A DNA stretch of 36,186 bases, taken from the NCBI GenBank assembly GCA_949372805.1, contig CASIBH010000021.1:1-36186 (forward strand), given 5' to 3'. The position numbers were made by a program, and so were the translations under genes. A model generated the notes under the pieces. The model was given only the letters and a program-made list of their open reading frames with translations, searched no databases and was not told where the DNA came from. Shown here piece after piece: positions 1 to 8,731 of the stretch; the first letter of the stretch is position 1; each line of letters begins with the position of its first letter. The stretch is from an uncultured Flavobacteriales bacterium (GTDB lineage: Bacteria > Bacteroidota > Bacteroidia > Flavobacteriales > BACL11).

Positions 1-103
1 AAATGCCTGTTATCAAAGCTACTGTGCCTCCAGAAACCCCGGGAATAACATTGGCAATCCCCATGCCCATTCCTTTAAGAAAAAGAATAAAATAGTGCTT
101 CAT
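1..103 (-). CDS. DUF368 family membrane protein (N-terminal fragment)
   Basis: Only the first 34 codons are in the window; the gene runs off the left edge. The translation begins MKHYFILFLKGMGMGIANVI and continues with PGVSGGTVALITGI, which is the typical N-terminus of DUF368 polytopic inner-membrane proteins. Members of this family have been implicated in recycling of the lipid carrier undecaprenyl phosphate; that role is knowledge of the family and cannot be tested on this fragment. The ATG lies 3 bases after the stop of the upstream comA-like gene, so the two are probably cotranscribed. Confidence 0.8.
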   Translation of the reverse strand, partial: MKHYFILFLKGMGMGIANVIPGVSGGTVALITGI

Positions 104-106
104 TTT

Positions 107-868
107 TCAATGTATTAGAAAGATATTAAAAGTATCTCCTCTTAAACCTATCCTTAATGTTTCTAAAGGAATTATCTCATCCCAAGCTATATTTCCTAAA
201 TTTACATTAGCTCCTAAAAGTTTTACAAACCAAACTTGTTGTGGTTTTTTAGGCGCTTCCCAAAGAATATCTTCACTAGCTATTTTTGTTAAAATTTCAT
301 CAATTAAATCTGAACGCACATCACCTGTTTTGTTAAAAATACCAACATTTCCACCTTCTCTTGCTTCAGCAATAACTTTCCATGCTCCAGCTTCTAATTC
401 TTTTTGCATAAGCTCTATCCATTTATAAGGAGCAATTAATACATTTTCATCTTTCGACCTACTTCAGAAACTACAGTAAACTCTTTAGCTAGATCAGTAA
501 TATATTTACATTTTTCTTCATGAGATATATCAATACTACCATCAGAAACTTCACACATCGTTATATTCCATTTTTTAAGTAATTCTATATATTCTTCTAG
601 CATTCCTCTAATAATAAAGGCTTCAAATAAAGTTCCTCCCAGATATACCATTAAACCTGCATCTTGGTAAAGTTTTATTTTTGTTTCAATATTGGGTGAT
701 ATAGCTGAAGTTCCAAAACCTAACTTAATGATATCAGTATGAGGTCCACACATTTCAATAAAAGTTCTTAGTATCATTGATACTTAATCCTTTATCCATC
801 ATCATAGTTAATCCATTTTCTCTGGGCTTTTTTGTTCTTTCAGGAATGTCTGTTAAAAACAAGTTCAT
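107..868 (-). pseudogene. comA: ComA-like phosphosulfolactate synthase, broken by two indels
   Basis: Family reaction: sulfite plus phosphoenolpyruvate gives (R)-2-phospho-3-sulfolactate. Three reading-frame segments join into one protein of about 253 residues, near the usual ComA length. Segment 1 starts at the ATG at 868 and contains TKKPRENGLTMMMDKGLS. Segment 2 (777-436) contains DIIKLGFGTSA. Segment 3 (409-107) contains AREGGNVGIF and ends with the stop. Removing one T from the TTTT run near 764 joins segments 1 and 2 as NFIEMCGPHTDIIKLGFG. Adding one A to the AAA run near 453 joins segments 2 and 3 as EVGRKDENVLIAPYKW. Every restored junction gives family-like sequence, so sequencing error is more likely than true loss. 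The physiological role of ComA homologues in flavobacteria is uncertain. It precedes the DUF368 gene by 3 bases and is divergent from glmM. Confidence 0.8.
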
Positions 869-891
869 ATTATATCGGTTATTAATTTTTG

Positions 892-899
892 CAAAGATA
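892..899 (-). promoter_or_regulatory. -7 box TATCTTTG of the comA-DUF368 transcript
   Basis: On the minus strand the sequence matches the Bacteroidota -7 consensus TAnnTTTG, 23 bases before the comA ATG at 868. I see no TTG -33 element at the usual 17-23 base spacing. Confidence 0.45.
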
Positions 900-919
900 G
901 AAATATAAGATTATTGTTT

Positions 920-927
920 TAGTTTTG
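920..927 (+). promoter_or_regulatory. -7 box TAGTTTTG of the glmM transcript
   Basis: Matches TAnnTTTG and lies 22 bases before the glmM ATG at 950. It sits back to back with the minus-strand box at 892-899, so this 80-base gap holds two divergent promoters. The nearest TTG (889-891) is 28 bases upstream, longer than usual. Confidence 0.45.
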
Positions 928-949
928 TATAATAAATATAGAATAGATT

Positions 950-2355
950 ATGACATTAATTAAATCAATTTCAGGAATTAGAGGTACTATTGGAGGCGAA
1001 GAAGGTAATGCGCTAACACCTATTGGATATTGTGCAGTTTTACGGCTGCATATGCTAGCTTTATATAAGATCAAGAAATTAGAAGCTCCAAGACTATAGT
1101 AATAGGACGGGATGCTCGTATTTCAGGAATTATGGTATCAGTAACATTGTTTCAGGCACTTTAATCGGATGTGGTTTTGACGTTCTTGGATGTAGGACTT
1201 GACAACCACACCTACTAGTTGAGGTTGCTGTTCGATTGAAATAAAAGCTGCGGGAGGCATCATACTTAACAGCTAGTCACAATCCAAAAGCAATGGAATG
1301 CTTTGAAATTATTGAATGCTAAGGGAGAATTTATTATCAGCAGCAGATGGAGAGAATGATTTTAGCTTCTTCAGCTGAAAATGATGATTTTAAATTTACA
1401 TGAAGTAGATGATATAGGTAAATATACATATGATGATAGTTCTCTAAATGACACACATATTGAAGAAGTTTTGAAATTTAGACTTAGTGGATGTTGCTTT
1501 AGTAAAATCTAGCAAGATATAAGGTTGTAGTTAGATGCAGTAAATTCAACAGGAGGGACTATTATTCCTAAGTTATTAAAAAAATTAGGAGTTGAATGTA
1601 TTGAGTTATATTGTAATCCTAACGGAGATTTTCCACATAATCCCGAACCGTTACCAGAGAACTTAAAAGATATATCTAATTTAGTTATTAAAGAAAAAGC
1701 AGATTTTGGAATTGTAGTAGATCCTGATGTTGATAGGCTAGCTTTTGTTTGTGAAGATGGTACAATGTTTGGAGAAGAATATACTTTAGTTTCTGTTGCA
1801 GATTTTGTTTTATCTAAATTAGGTGGTAATGCAGTCTCTAATCTTTCTTCAACTAGGGCTCTTTCTGATGTGACTGTGAAATATGGGGGTAAATATTTTG
1901 CATCTGCTGTGGGAGAGGTGAATGTAGTTGAAAAAATGAAAGAGAAAAGTGCCGTTATTGGAGGAGAAGGTAATGGTGGTATTATTTTTCCAGCTTTGCA
2001 CTATGGAAGAGATGCTTTAGTTGGAATTGCATTATTTCTTACTTATTTATCAGAAAAAGATTTAGCTATTTCAAAGTTAAGGTCTACTTATACTAATTAT
2101 TTTATTTCAAAGAATAAAATTCAATTAACAAACTCTACAGATATATCTTCTATTATTTCTGAGTTAGCAAAAAAATATAATAAAGAAAAAATAAATTTAG
2201 TTGATGGATTAAAAATAGATTTTGATGAAGGATGGATTCATCTTAGAAAATCAAATACAGAACCAATTATTAGAATTTATTCTGAAAGTTTAAGCAAAGA
2301 AAAGGCAGATAACTTAGCAAGTATGTTTATAAAGGAAATTAAATCATTAATATAA
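950..2355 (+). pseudogene. glmM: phosphoglucosamine mutase GlmM, 5' third disrupted by many indels
   Basis: GlmM converts glucosamine-6-P to glucosamine-1-P for peptidoglycan and LPS precursors and is normally essential. The gene starts MTLIKSISGIRGTIGGEEGN at ATG 950. From about 1025 to 1540 the frame changes every 20-40 bases. Correcting single bases recovers family sequence: IGRDARISG near 1106-1132, the active-site TASHNP at 1269-1285, and KQWNALKLLNAKGEFLSAADGE near 1287-1350. From about 1540 onward one frame is intact, with DAVNSTGG, the metal-binding DPDVDR near 1723-1740, a GGEGNGG sugar-binding loop, and the phosphate-binding RKSNTEPIIRIYS near the C-terminus. Corrected length would be about 460 residues, normal for the family. 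Its TAA shares a base with the next ATG. I favour sequencing error over a real pseudogene. Confidence 0.9.
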
Positions 2356-3485
2356 TGAAAGTATACTTTGACAATGCAGCAACCACAGCTATTGATAATC
2401 GAGTTATTGAATGCATGAATAATGTCATGAAAAATAATTATGCTAATCCTTCATCTATTCATGAGGGTGGGAGAAAATCTAAGACAATTATTGAAAATGC
2501 TAGAAAAAAAATTGCATCAATTCTGAATACTTCTCCAGGCAGTATTTTTTTTACATCTGGAGGTACAGAAGCAGATAATATGGCTATTAGATGTGGGATA
2601 TTAGATAATAAGATAACTCATGCAATAACATCAAAAATTTCTCATCATGCTGTTTTATATCCACTTCAAGATCTAGAAATTAAAGGTAACATTAAGCTTT
2701 CATACGTAAAACTAAATGAGTTTGGCGGTATAGATATTAATCATCTTGAAGATATTTTAAAAAATAATCCCAAATCATTTGTTTCCATAATGCATGCAAA
2801 TAATGAAGTTGGTACAATTCAGCCAATCAAAGAAATTGGAGAGCTTTGTAAAAAATATAATGCAATTTTTCATTCTGATACTGTTCAGACTATGGGGCAT
2901 TTTAAATTTGACATGAAAGAGCTTAATATTGATTTTCTAGTTGCTTCAGCTCATAAATTTCATGGTCCTAAAGGTATTGGTTTCATTTATATTAATGAGA
3001 ATATCTCTATCAAACCTCTAATTCTAGGTGGCTCTCAAGAAAGAAATATGAGAGCTGGTACTGAAAATATTTATTCTATTGTTGGTCTTGTTGAAGCATT
3101 AGAAATTTCTCATAAAGAAATGGAAGCTGATGTTATTCATGTTAAGAAAATAAAAAAATATTTTATTGATTTATTAGAAAAAAATTTCGATGATATTAAA
3201 TACAATGGCGAGTCAAATAATATGGACTCTAGTTTATTTAAGATATTAAGTGTTAGTTTTCCTAAAAATCCAATCTCAGAGATGTTACTTTTTCAATTAG
3301 ATATAATGGGTATTTCTTGTTCTGGAGGAAGTGCCTGTTCTTCTGGCAGTGATCAAGGGTCACATGTAATATCAGGAATTAATCCATCTAATGATCGCCC
3401 TGTTGTGAGATTCTCTTTCAGTAAGTACAATACAAAAGAAGAGATTGATTACACTATTGAAAAATTAATTGAAATATTTAATTAG
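2355..3485 (+). CDS. cysteine desulfurase (NifS/IscS family)
   Basis: PLP enzyme that removes sulfur from cysteine as an enzyme-bound persulfide for Fe-S clusters and thio-modified RNA. It is 376 residues, a normal length. Visible signatures are the N-terminal YFDNAATT, the PLP lysine in SAHKFHGPKG (Lys201), and the mobile catalytic Cys328 in SGGSACSSGS. The start ATG overlaps the glmM stop (TAATG), so it is translationally coupled to glmM. It ends convergent with nhaC, with an 8-base overlap of the coding regions. No IscU or SufE partner is adjacent, so I do not assign it to the Isc or Suf system. Confidence 0.92.
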   Translation: MKVYFDNAATTAIDNRVIECMNNVMKNNYANPSSIHEGGRKSKTIIENARKKIASILNTSPGSIFFTSGGTEADNMAIRCGILDNKITHAITSKISHHAVLYPLQDLEIKGNIKLSYVKLNEFGGIDINHLEDILKNNPKSFVSIMHANNEVGTIQPIKEIGELCKKYNAIFHSDTVQTMGHFKFDMKELNIDFLVASAHKFHGPKGIGFIYINENISIKPLILGGSQERNMRAGTENIYSIVGLVEALEISHKEMEADVIHVKKIKKYFIDLLEKNFDDIKYNGESNNMDSSLFKILSVSFPKNPISEMLLFQLDIMGISCSGGSACSSGSDQGSHVISGINPSNDRPVVRFSFSKYNTKEEIDYTIEKLIEIFN

Positions 3486-4908
3486 TTTTTTTAATTTTTA
3501 AATTTAAATACCCATACATAATTGTCATTATTGGACTAATTAAATTAAAAAAACAAAATGGTAAATAAGCTATAGTAGCCACTCCTAAAACAGCGGACTG
3601 CGCTGCCCCACATGTATTCCATGGAATTAGGACAGAGGTAACAGTTCCACTATCTTCTATTGTTCTGCTTAAATTTTCAGGAGCTAATCCTTTTTCTTTA
3701 TAACTTTCTGTAAACATCCTTCCGGGTACAACTATGCTTAGGTACTGATCTGATGTAGTTAGATTAAAGAAAATACATGCTGAAGAAGTAGTTGCAATTA
3801 AGGATCCGGTACTTTTAGCGTATTTTATTATTGGAGAACTAATTCTATTTAATAAACCTCCGGCCTCCATTGCGCCACCAAAAGACATAGCGCAAACAAC
3901 TAACCATACTGTATTCATCATTCCTTGCATACCACTTGAAGATAAAAGGTCACTAATAAGTATATTTTTTGATGAAATACTAATATTACTACCCATAGAA
4001 TTAATTGCTGCTAAATAATAAGATTTAATAGATAAATTATTCATCTGAGACACCTCAAGAATAATTTGAGGTTGAAATATAAAAGCGCAAACTAATGCAA
4101 GTAAAGTACCAGCAAGTAAAGCAGGTATAGCGGGAGTTTTTTTAACTATTAATAAGATAACAATCATTGGAACAATAAATAAATATAGATTTATATTAAA
4201 TGTGCTTTCTAATGTGCTTAGTAATGCATTTATATTTTCTGAACTTTCAACATTAATATTAAATCCTATAAATAAAAAAATAATTAATGTAATTACGAAA
4301 GAAGGAATAGTTGTGTACATCATATATTTAATATGAGAAAATAATTCAGTTTCAGCAACTGCAGCAGCTAAATTTGTGGTGTCAGATAATGGTGACATTT
4401 TGTCTCCAAAATATGCTCCAGATATTATAGATCCAGCAATAATTCCATCAGAAAACCCCATTGATTTTCCAATGCCTAAAAGGGCAATACCAATAGTTGC
4501 TATTGTTGACCATGAACTTCCAGAAGCAATGGATACAATCGCACAAATAATACATGATGCTAATAAGAAAATCTCAGGGTTTAAAATTTTTAATCCATAA
4601 TAAATCATGGCTGGGACAATACCACTAATTAACCATGTTCCTGATAATGCTCCAATAATAAGTAATATAATTATTGCAGATGTTGTTGAACTAATACTTT
4701 TGCTGATGTTAGAAATAATATCTGTCCATTTTGTTCCAAAATATACACTAACGATTGTAGCAACAGCTGCAGCAAGAAGTAGAGCTAGTTGGTTGGGGCC
4801 AGACAATGAATTATCACCATAAATAGCAACATTAATTGCTAATAAAAGTATTAATATAGCTAATGGAAAAACAGCAGCAAAAAATGGGATGTTTGTTTTA
4901 GATAAAAT
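3478..4908 (-). CDS. nhaC: NhaC-type Na+/H+ antiporter
   Basis: Polytopic inner-membrane protein with about eleven hydrophobic segments. GSSWSTIATIGIALLGIGKS followed by SGAYFGDKMSPLSDTTNLA is the hallmark of the NhaC family, and TSDQYLSIVVPGRMF lies in the second half. These proteins exchange Na+ for H+, although some relatives carry organic acids or malate/lactate. The start is a problem: the frame is open to ATT at 4908, which adds the expected first membrane helix (FFAAVFPLAILILLLAINVA), but there is no ATG or GTG in that stretch. The first standard initiator is TTG at 4806, which would delete helix 1 and give 442 residues. I prefer an ATT or ATC start (about 476 residues) 2 bases after the wzc stop. 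It is last in the minus-strand operon. Confidence 0.85.
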   Translation of the reverse strand: MLSKTNIPFFAAVFPLAILILLLAINVAIYGDNSLSGPNQLALLLAAAVATIVSVYFGTKWTDIISNISKSISSTTSAIIILLIIGALSGTWLISGIVPAMIYYGLKILNPEIFLLASCIICAIVSIASGSSWSTIATIGIALLGIGKSMGFSDGIIAGSIISGAYFGDKMSPLSDTTNLAAAVAETELFSHIKYMMYTTIPSFVITLIIFLFIGFNINVESSENINALLSTLESTFNINLYLFIVPMIVILLIVKKTPAIPALLAGTLLALVCAFIFQPQIILEVSQMNNLSIKSYYLAAINSMGSNISISSKNILISDLLSSSGMQGMMNTVWLVVCAMSFGGAMEAGGLLNRISSPIIKYAKSTGSLIATTSSACIFFNLTTSDQYLSIVVPGRMFTESYKEKGLAPENLSRTIEDSGTVTSVLIPWNTCGAAQSAVLGVATIAYLPFCFFNLISPIMTIMYGYLNLKIKKTN

Positions 4909-4910
4909 GA

Positions 4911-7328
4911 TTATTTTTTTTCTATGTTATCTTCCTCATAATAACCATATCCTCCACCATAACCATAACCATAACCATAACCATAACCATAACCATAACC
5001 ATAATTACCAACATTATGCTGAAAATCATTTATAATAATCTGAATATTATTAACATGTTTATTGTTGTGAAGATTGTTAACAGTTGTTAACGCTTGATAT
5101 TTTGTATAATTATGCCTAACCACATATAAATTTACATCTGCATTTTTCATTAAAATAACCCCATCGGTTACAAGTCCAATTGGGGGAGTGTCAATTATTA
5201 CATAATCATATTCTTTATGTAATTGATTTATTAAATCTTTCATTTTTTTACTATCTAATAATTCTGCCGGATTTGGAGGAGTTGGTCCAGAAAGAATAAT
5301 TTCTAAATGTTCAACTTGCGTTGGCTTTATTACTTCTTTTAAAGATGCTTTGTTTATTAAATAGTTACTTAATCCAAGTTTGTTATCAGTATCAAATTCT
5401 AGATCTAATTTTGGTTTTCTTAAATCTGCCCCAATTAATACAGTTTTTTTTCCAGAAAGAGCAAATATAGATGCAATATTCATAGAGCAGAAGGTTTTTC
5501 CTTCACCTCCTATAGAGGATGAAATTGTAATTACTTTTTTTTCTTTATCAACTGCTAAATATTGAATATTTGTTCTTAATGATCTAAATGATTCAGAAAT
5601 AACAGATTTAGAGCTATTAGCGACAATTAATCCAGAATCCCTATCGTTATGACCAATTAGTCCAAGTATTGGGATATTTGTGTGCTTTAGCAAATCCTGC
5701 TTACTTTTTATTGTAGTACTAAAGAACTCCTTAAGTGAAATAAATAACACTGGACAAAGTATTCCAAATAATAAAGCAAAGAAATATGTAACTGTTTTTT
5801 TAGGAGATACCGGTTTTTCACTATCTAGTCTAGCATAGTCTATCACTTTATGATCTGATTCTGTTCCAGCTTTTGCTAGTGAAGCTTCATATTTTTTTCC
5901 TTGTAAATACGTGAGAGTCTGCTCACTGTAAGCGAATTTTCTTTTTAGTATGATAAATTCTTTTTCATATTCTGCTAAAGAATTTATTTTTTTATTAAAG
6001 GTATTTTGTCTTTTAAATAAATCTTGCTCATAAATTTTTGATGAAGCAATTAAATTCTGAATATTTTCTATCAAATTTCTTTTTGTATTTAATATTTGAG
6101 ATATGACAGAAATATAGCTTGGGCTTTTAGCAGTATTAGTGAGTTCTAAATCATTTTTCTTGGCATATAAATTTAATAATTGATTAATTAAAGTATTAAG
6201 TTCAGGATTTAGTATGCCCATTGATGTTGGTGATACAATATTATTAACATCTTTATTTTCTTGTAAATATTTTAAAATTGATCTGTAGTATCTTATTTTA
6301 GTTTCTTGTTCAGCAAGAGTATTGTCAATTTTTTGTTTTTGGAAGAATGCGCCATACTCTTCTTCAATTGTTGCTAATTGTGGGTGTTTGTTTTTAAATG
6401 TTTCAAGTTTGTTTTCAATTAAATCTAATGAATCTTTAATGATATTAAGTTGCTCATCAATAAAGTTAATAGTATTAACAGCCATTATATTTTTGTCTTT
6501 TAATCCATTTTTAATATAAAGTTCTGTTAGTTTATTTAAGAAACTAATATTTTTGCTAGGGCTTTCTCCAGTAGTCTTTAGTTTTAATACAGATGTTTCC
6601 TTGTTTATGGGGTTAATTGCAACCTCTTCAATGTACTTGCTGACAATTTTAGATCTTTGGTGTAATTTAAAAGTAAATTCTTTATCATTTTCTATTATTT
6701 TTTCTAAAGAAAAACTTGGACTTTTATTTATTAAGAAAGAGAAATTATCTGATTTAATTAGAGTGTTAAATTTAAAATCTTGACTCAAATCAAAATTTAT
6801 CTCTACATTTCTGTTAAGTTGATCTTTTTTGACATTGTAGGGGTTTTGATCATCAATTGATGATGAAAGATTAAATGTTTGATTATCTAAAATTTTCACT
6901 CTAAATTCGTTTCCAGTAATCTGTAAATGATTTGAGTCAATTAAGACTTCAAATGGTTTATTTAAGAATATTTCATTACTTTGTAGCAAGCCATGTTGAA
7001 AATAAGAAACGCCAAATTTTAGATCTTCAATTGCCTGATTAGTTAAACTAAATGATTTTAATACAACAATTTCATTATTGATATTAGTTTTTCCACTAAA
7101 CAGCTCCATTCCTTCAAGAATATTTTCAGCTCCTAGCTGAGTATTATTGTCATCTCTTATTAGTAATGTACTGGAAACACTAAAAGTTGGTTTAGTATAC
7201 CTGTTGTAAACAAATGCTATTAGAAAAAATAAAATAATTGAAAAAATAAAATAATGCCAATACTGAAGATATCGATATAGCAATTGTTTTGTGTCAATTG
7301 TTTCTTCTTTAAATTCTTCTTCCTTCAT
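4911..7328 (-). CDS. Wzc-type polysaccharide co-polymerase / tyrosine autokinase
   Basis: Inner-membrane protein controlling chain length and export of surface polysaccharide. Order: an N-terminal membrane helix (residues 28-46), a long periplasmic Wzz/GumC-like region with coiled coil, a second helix near 525-545, then a cytoplasmic BY-kinase domain. Walker A is GGEGKT at 605-610, Walker A' is LIGADLRKP near 629-637, and Walker B is YVIIDTPP at 707-714. The C-terminus (774-797) is the Tyr cluster: eight YG pairs followed by GGYGYYEE, giving 11 tyrosines that are expected trans-autophosphorylation sites. The YG pairs are encoded by a perfect 6-bp tandem repeat (see 4957-5004). It is 805 residues, usual for Bacteroidota. 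It follows the Wza-like gene by 2 bases, so the pair forms the export machinery. The rest of the capsule cluster is not in this window. Confidence 0.93.
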   Translation of the reverse strand: MKEEEFKEETIDTKQLLYRYLQYWHYFIFSIILFFLIAFVYNRYTKPTFSVSSTLLIRDDNNTQLGAENILEGMELFSGKTNINNEIVVLKSFSLTNQAIEDLKFGVSYFQHGLLQSNEIFLNKPFEVLIDSNHLQITGNEFRVKILDNQTFNLSSSIDDQNPYNVKKDQLNRNVEINFDLSQDFKFNTLIKSDNFSFLINKSPSFSLEKIIENDKEFTFKLHQRSKIVSKYIEEVAINPINKETSVLKLKTTGESPSKNISFLNKLTELYIKNGLKDKNIMAVNTINFIDEQLNIIKDSLDLIENKLETFKNKHPQLATIEEEYGAFFQKQKIDNTLAEQETKIRYYRSILKYLQENKDVNNIVSPTSMGILNPELNTLINQLLNLYAKKNDLELTNTAKSPSYISVISQILNTKRNLIENIQNLIASSKIYEQDLFKRQNTFNKKINSLAEYEKEFIILKRKFAYSEQTLTYLQGKKYEASLAKAGTESDHKVIDYARLDSEKPVSPKKTVTYFFALLFGILCPVLFISLKEFFSTTIKSKQDLLKHTNIPILGLIGHNDRDSGLIVANSSKSVISESFRSLRTNIQYLAVDKEKKVITISSSIGGEGKTFCSMNIASIFALSGKKTVLIGADLRKPKLDLEFDTDNKLGLSNYLINKASLKEVIKPTQVEHLEIILSGPTPPNPAELLDSKKMKDLINQLHKEYDYVIIDTPPIGLVTDGVILMKNADVNLYVVRHNYTKYQALTTVNNLHNNKHVNNIQIIINDFQHNVGNYGYGYGYGYGYGYGYGGGYGYYEEDNIEKK
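4957..5004 (-). repeat. hexanucleotide microsatellite encoding the Wzc Tyr tail
   Basis: Eight perfect copies of CCATAA on the plus strand (TTATGG on the coding strand), encoding (Tyr-Gly)8. Because the unit is 6 bases, slippage changes tail length by two residues without breaking the frame. Confidence 0.95.
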
Positions 7329-7330
7329 AT

Positions 7331-8110
7331 TTAATCTTTATTAAAGTTTAGATAAGCATTGAAAAGTACTGCAAAAGTTGTTAAACTAGAAAGGAAAAGT
7401 TGAGATTGAGATTTTTTCAAACCTTTGAATTTAAGTGGCTGTACATATACTAAATCCTTATTATTTAAATAATAGAAATTAGAAGAGAGTATTTTACTGT
7501 CAGTTAAATCAATAAAACTTACTTCTTTTTTATTATTTTTTGATCTAACTATTTTTACTTTTCTTAGATTTCCGTAATCATTTATGTCTCCAGCCATAGC
7601 TAGGGCATCAAATATTGTTAGATTTTCTTTGTAAACAGGATAGGTTCCTGCAAGATTAACTTCCCCAAGAACTGTTACCTCAAAGTTTGCAAGCTTAACA
7701 ATGACGTATGGATCAATCAAGTATTCTACAGCAGCTTTCATGATTTTTTCTTTTGCTTGCTCAAGAGTAAGATTTAATAAAACAACTTTACCAACCTTTG
7801 GGAGGTCTATACTTCCTTCTTGATTAACTGTAAAACCGTTAAGGTAAAGATTTGCTGCAGTTGTTGTACTTGAATTATTAGTATTAGTTTCAAGGTTAAA
7901 AATTTTATTTGATTCATCATTTCTACTAATTACTTTAACCATTAAAATATCTCCAATTTCAATATGATGTTTTGGAGGTAATGGAGACATATCCCAAGCA
8001 GCTTGGGTGTTATTGTTGATATATGTAATCTTATTAACTGGAGTACAAGAGAAAATTAAGCATGATAGGATACTTAAAAAGAAACAATATTTTGCTTGTA
8101 AATTTGTCAT
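7331..8110 (-). CDS. polysaccharide export lipoprotein (Wza-like, SLBB)
   Basis: Outer-membrane polysaccharide exporter partner of the Wzc-like kinase, which follows after 2 bases. The ATG at 8110 begins MTNLQAKYCFFLSILSCLIF followed by SC; the lipobox Cys22 makes it a lipoprotein. An upstream TTG at 8146 would add 12 residues in front of the signal peptide and is not preferred. The Poly_export domain covers about residues 40-135 (IGDILMVKVISR; VNQEGSIDLPKVGKV; LIDPYVIVKL). An SLBB-type repeat follows (VTVLGEVNLAGTYPVYKEN and DALAMAGDINDYGN). A C-terminal hydrophobic helix (LFLSSLTTFAVLFNAYL) is typical of the short Bacteroidota version at about 259 residues. The gap to maf is 39 bases. Confidence 0.9.
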   Translation of the reverse strand: MTNLQAKYCFFLSILSCLIFSCTPVNKITYINNNTQAAWDMSPLPPKHHIEIGDILMVKVISRNDESNKIFNLETNTNNSSTTTAANLYLNGFTVNQEGSIDLPKVGKVVLLNLTLEQAKEKIMKAAVEYLIDPYVIVKLANFEVTVLGEVNLAGTYPVYKENLTIFDALAMAGDINDYGNLRKVKIVRSKNNKKEVSFIDLTDSKILSSNFYYLNNKDLVYVQPLKFKGLKKSQSQLFLSSLTTFAVLFNAYLNFNKD

Positions 8111-8149
8111 GCTTAAAAAATTAGTCCACAAAGATAATAAAAACAAGGG

Positions 8150-8731
8150 CTAAATAAATTTATTAAGTTCATTATAGAGTCTTGACGAAGGGAGTCCAAC
8201 AACATTTGTATAAGATCCTTTTATATAATCAATACCAATTAGCCCAATCCATTCTTGAATTCCATAAGAACCAGCCTTGTCAAAAGGATGGTGTTTTTTT
8301 ATATAAAATTTAATCTCTTGTTCACTTAATCTTTGAAATTTGACCTTTGTTTTTTCTGCGAAAATAATTTGTTTATTAATATTTGATAGGCAAACCCCTG
8401 TAAGAACAATATGCTCTTTTCCTGAAATTTTATTTAGTATTTCGAAAGCATCTTCAGAGTTTAATGGTTTATTTAGAACAATATCACCTAATACAACAGT
8501 TGTATCAGCGGTTATTAATATTTCATTTTTATTTAAATTTATTTTGAGTGCATCACTTTTCTTTTTCGCTAAAAAGGTACAGTGATCTGTAGCTATTATA
8601 TTCTTAGGAACTTGTTCATCCGCATTTGAGCTCATTGTTGTGAACTTTATTCCCATGTCAAGTAAAATCTGTTTTCTTCTTGGGGAGTTAGAGCCCAGTA
8701 TAATATTGTAATTATTAATTTGATCTATCAT
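8150..8731 (-). CDS. maf: Maf family nucleoside triphosphate pyrophosphatase
   Basis: Housecleaning enzyme that hydrolyses non-canonical or modified NTPs (dTTP/UTP type in the YhdE subfamily) to the monophosphate plus pyrophosphate. It is 193 residues, normal for Maf. The N-terminal signature is LGSNSPRRKQIL (residues 12-23), ITADTTVVLG carries the catalytic Asp, and DKAGSYGIQEW is the conserved Lys-containing loop. The start ATG overlaps the stop of the upstream prenyltransferase gene by one base (TAATG), so it is coupled to it. I cannot tell from sequence alone whether the substrate is dTTP/UTP or m7GTP. Confidence 0.92.
   Translation of the reverse strand: MIDQINNYNIILGSNSPRRKQILLDMGIKFTTMSSNADEQVPKNIIATDHCTFLAKKKSDALKINLNKNEILITADTTVVLGDIVLNKPLNSEDAFEILNKISGKEHIVLTGVCLSNINKQIIFAEKTKVKFQRLSEQEIKFYIKKHHPFDKAGSYGIQEWIGLIGIDYIKGSYTNVVGLPSSRLYNELNKFI

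Noticed and set aside
950-1764. glmM as a genuinely decayed pseudogene.
   Set aside because: The lesions are almost all single-base insertions with protein-level identity preserved, confined to one end; this fits sequencing error better.
4376-4822. Plus-strand open frames opposite nhaC.
   Set aside because: They are antisense to a clear membrane-protein gene, lack domain similarity that I recognise and have no promoter.
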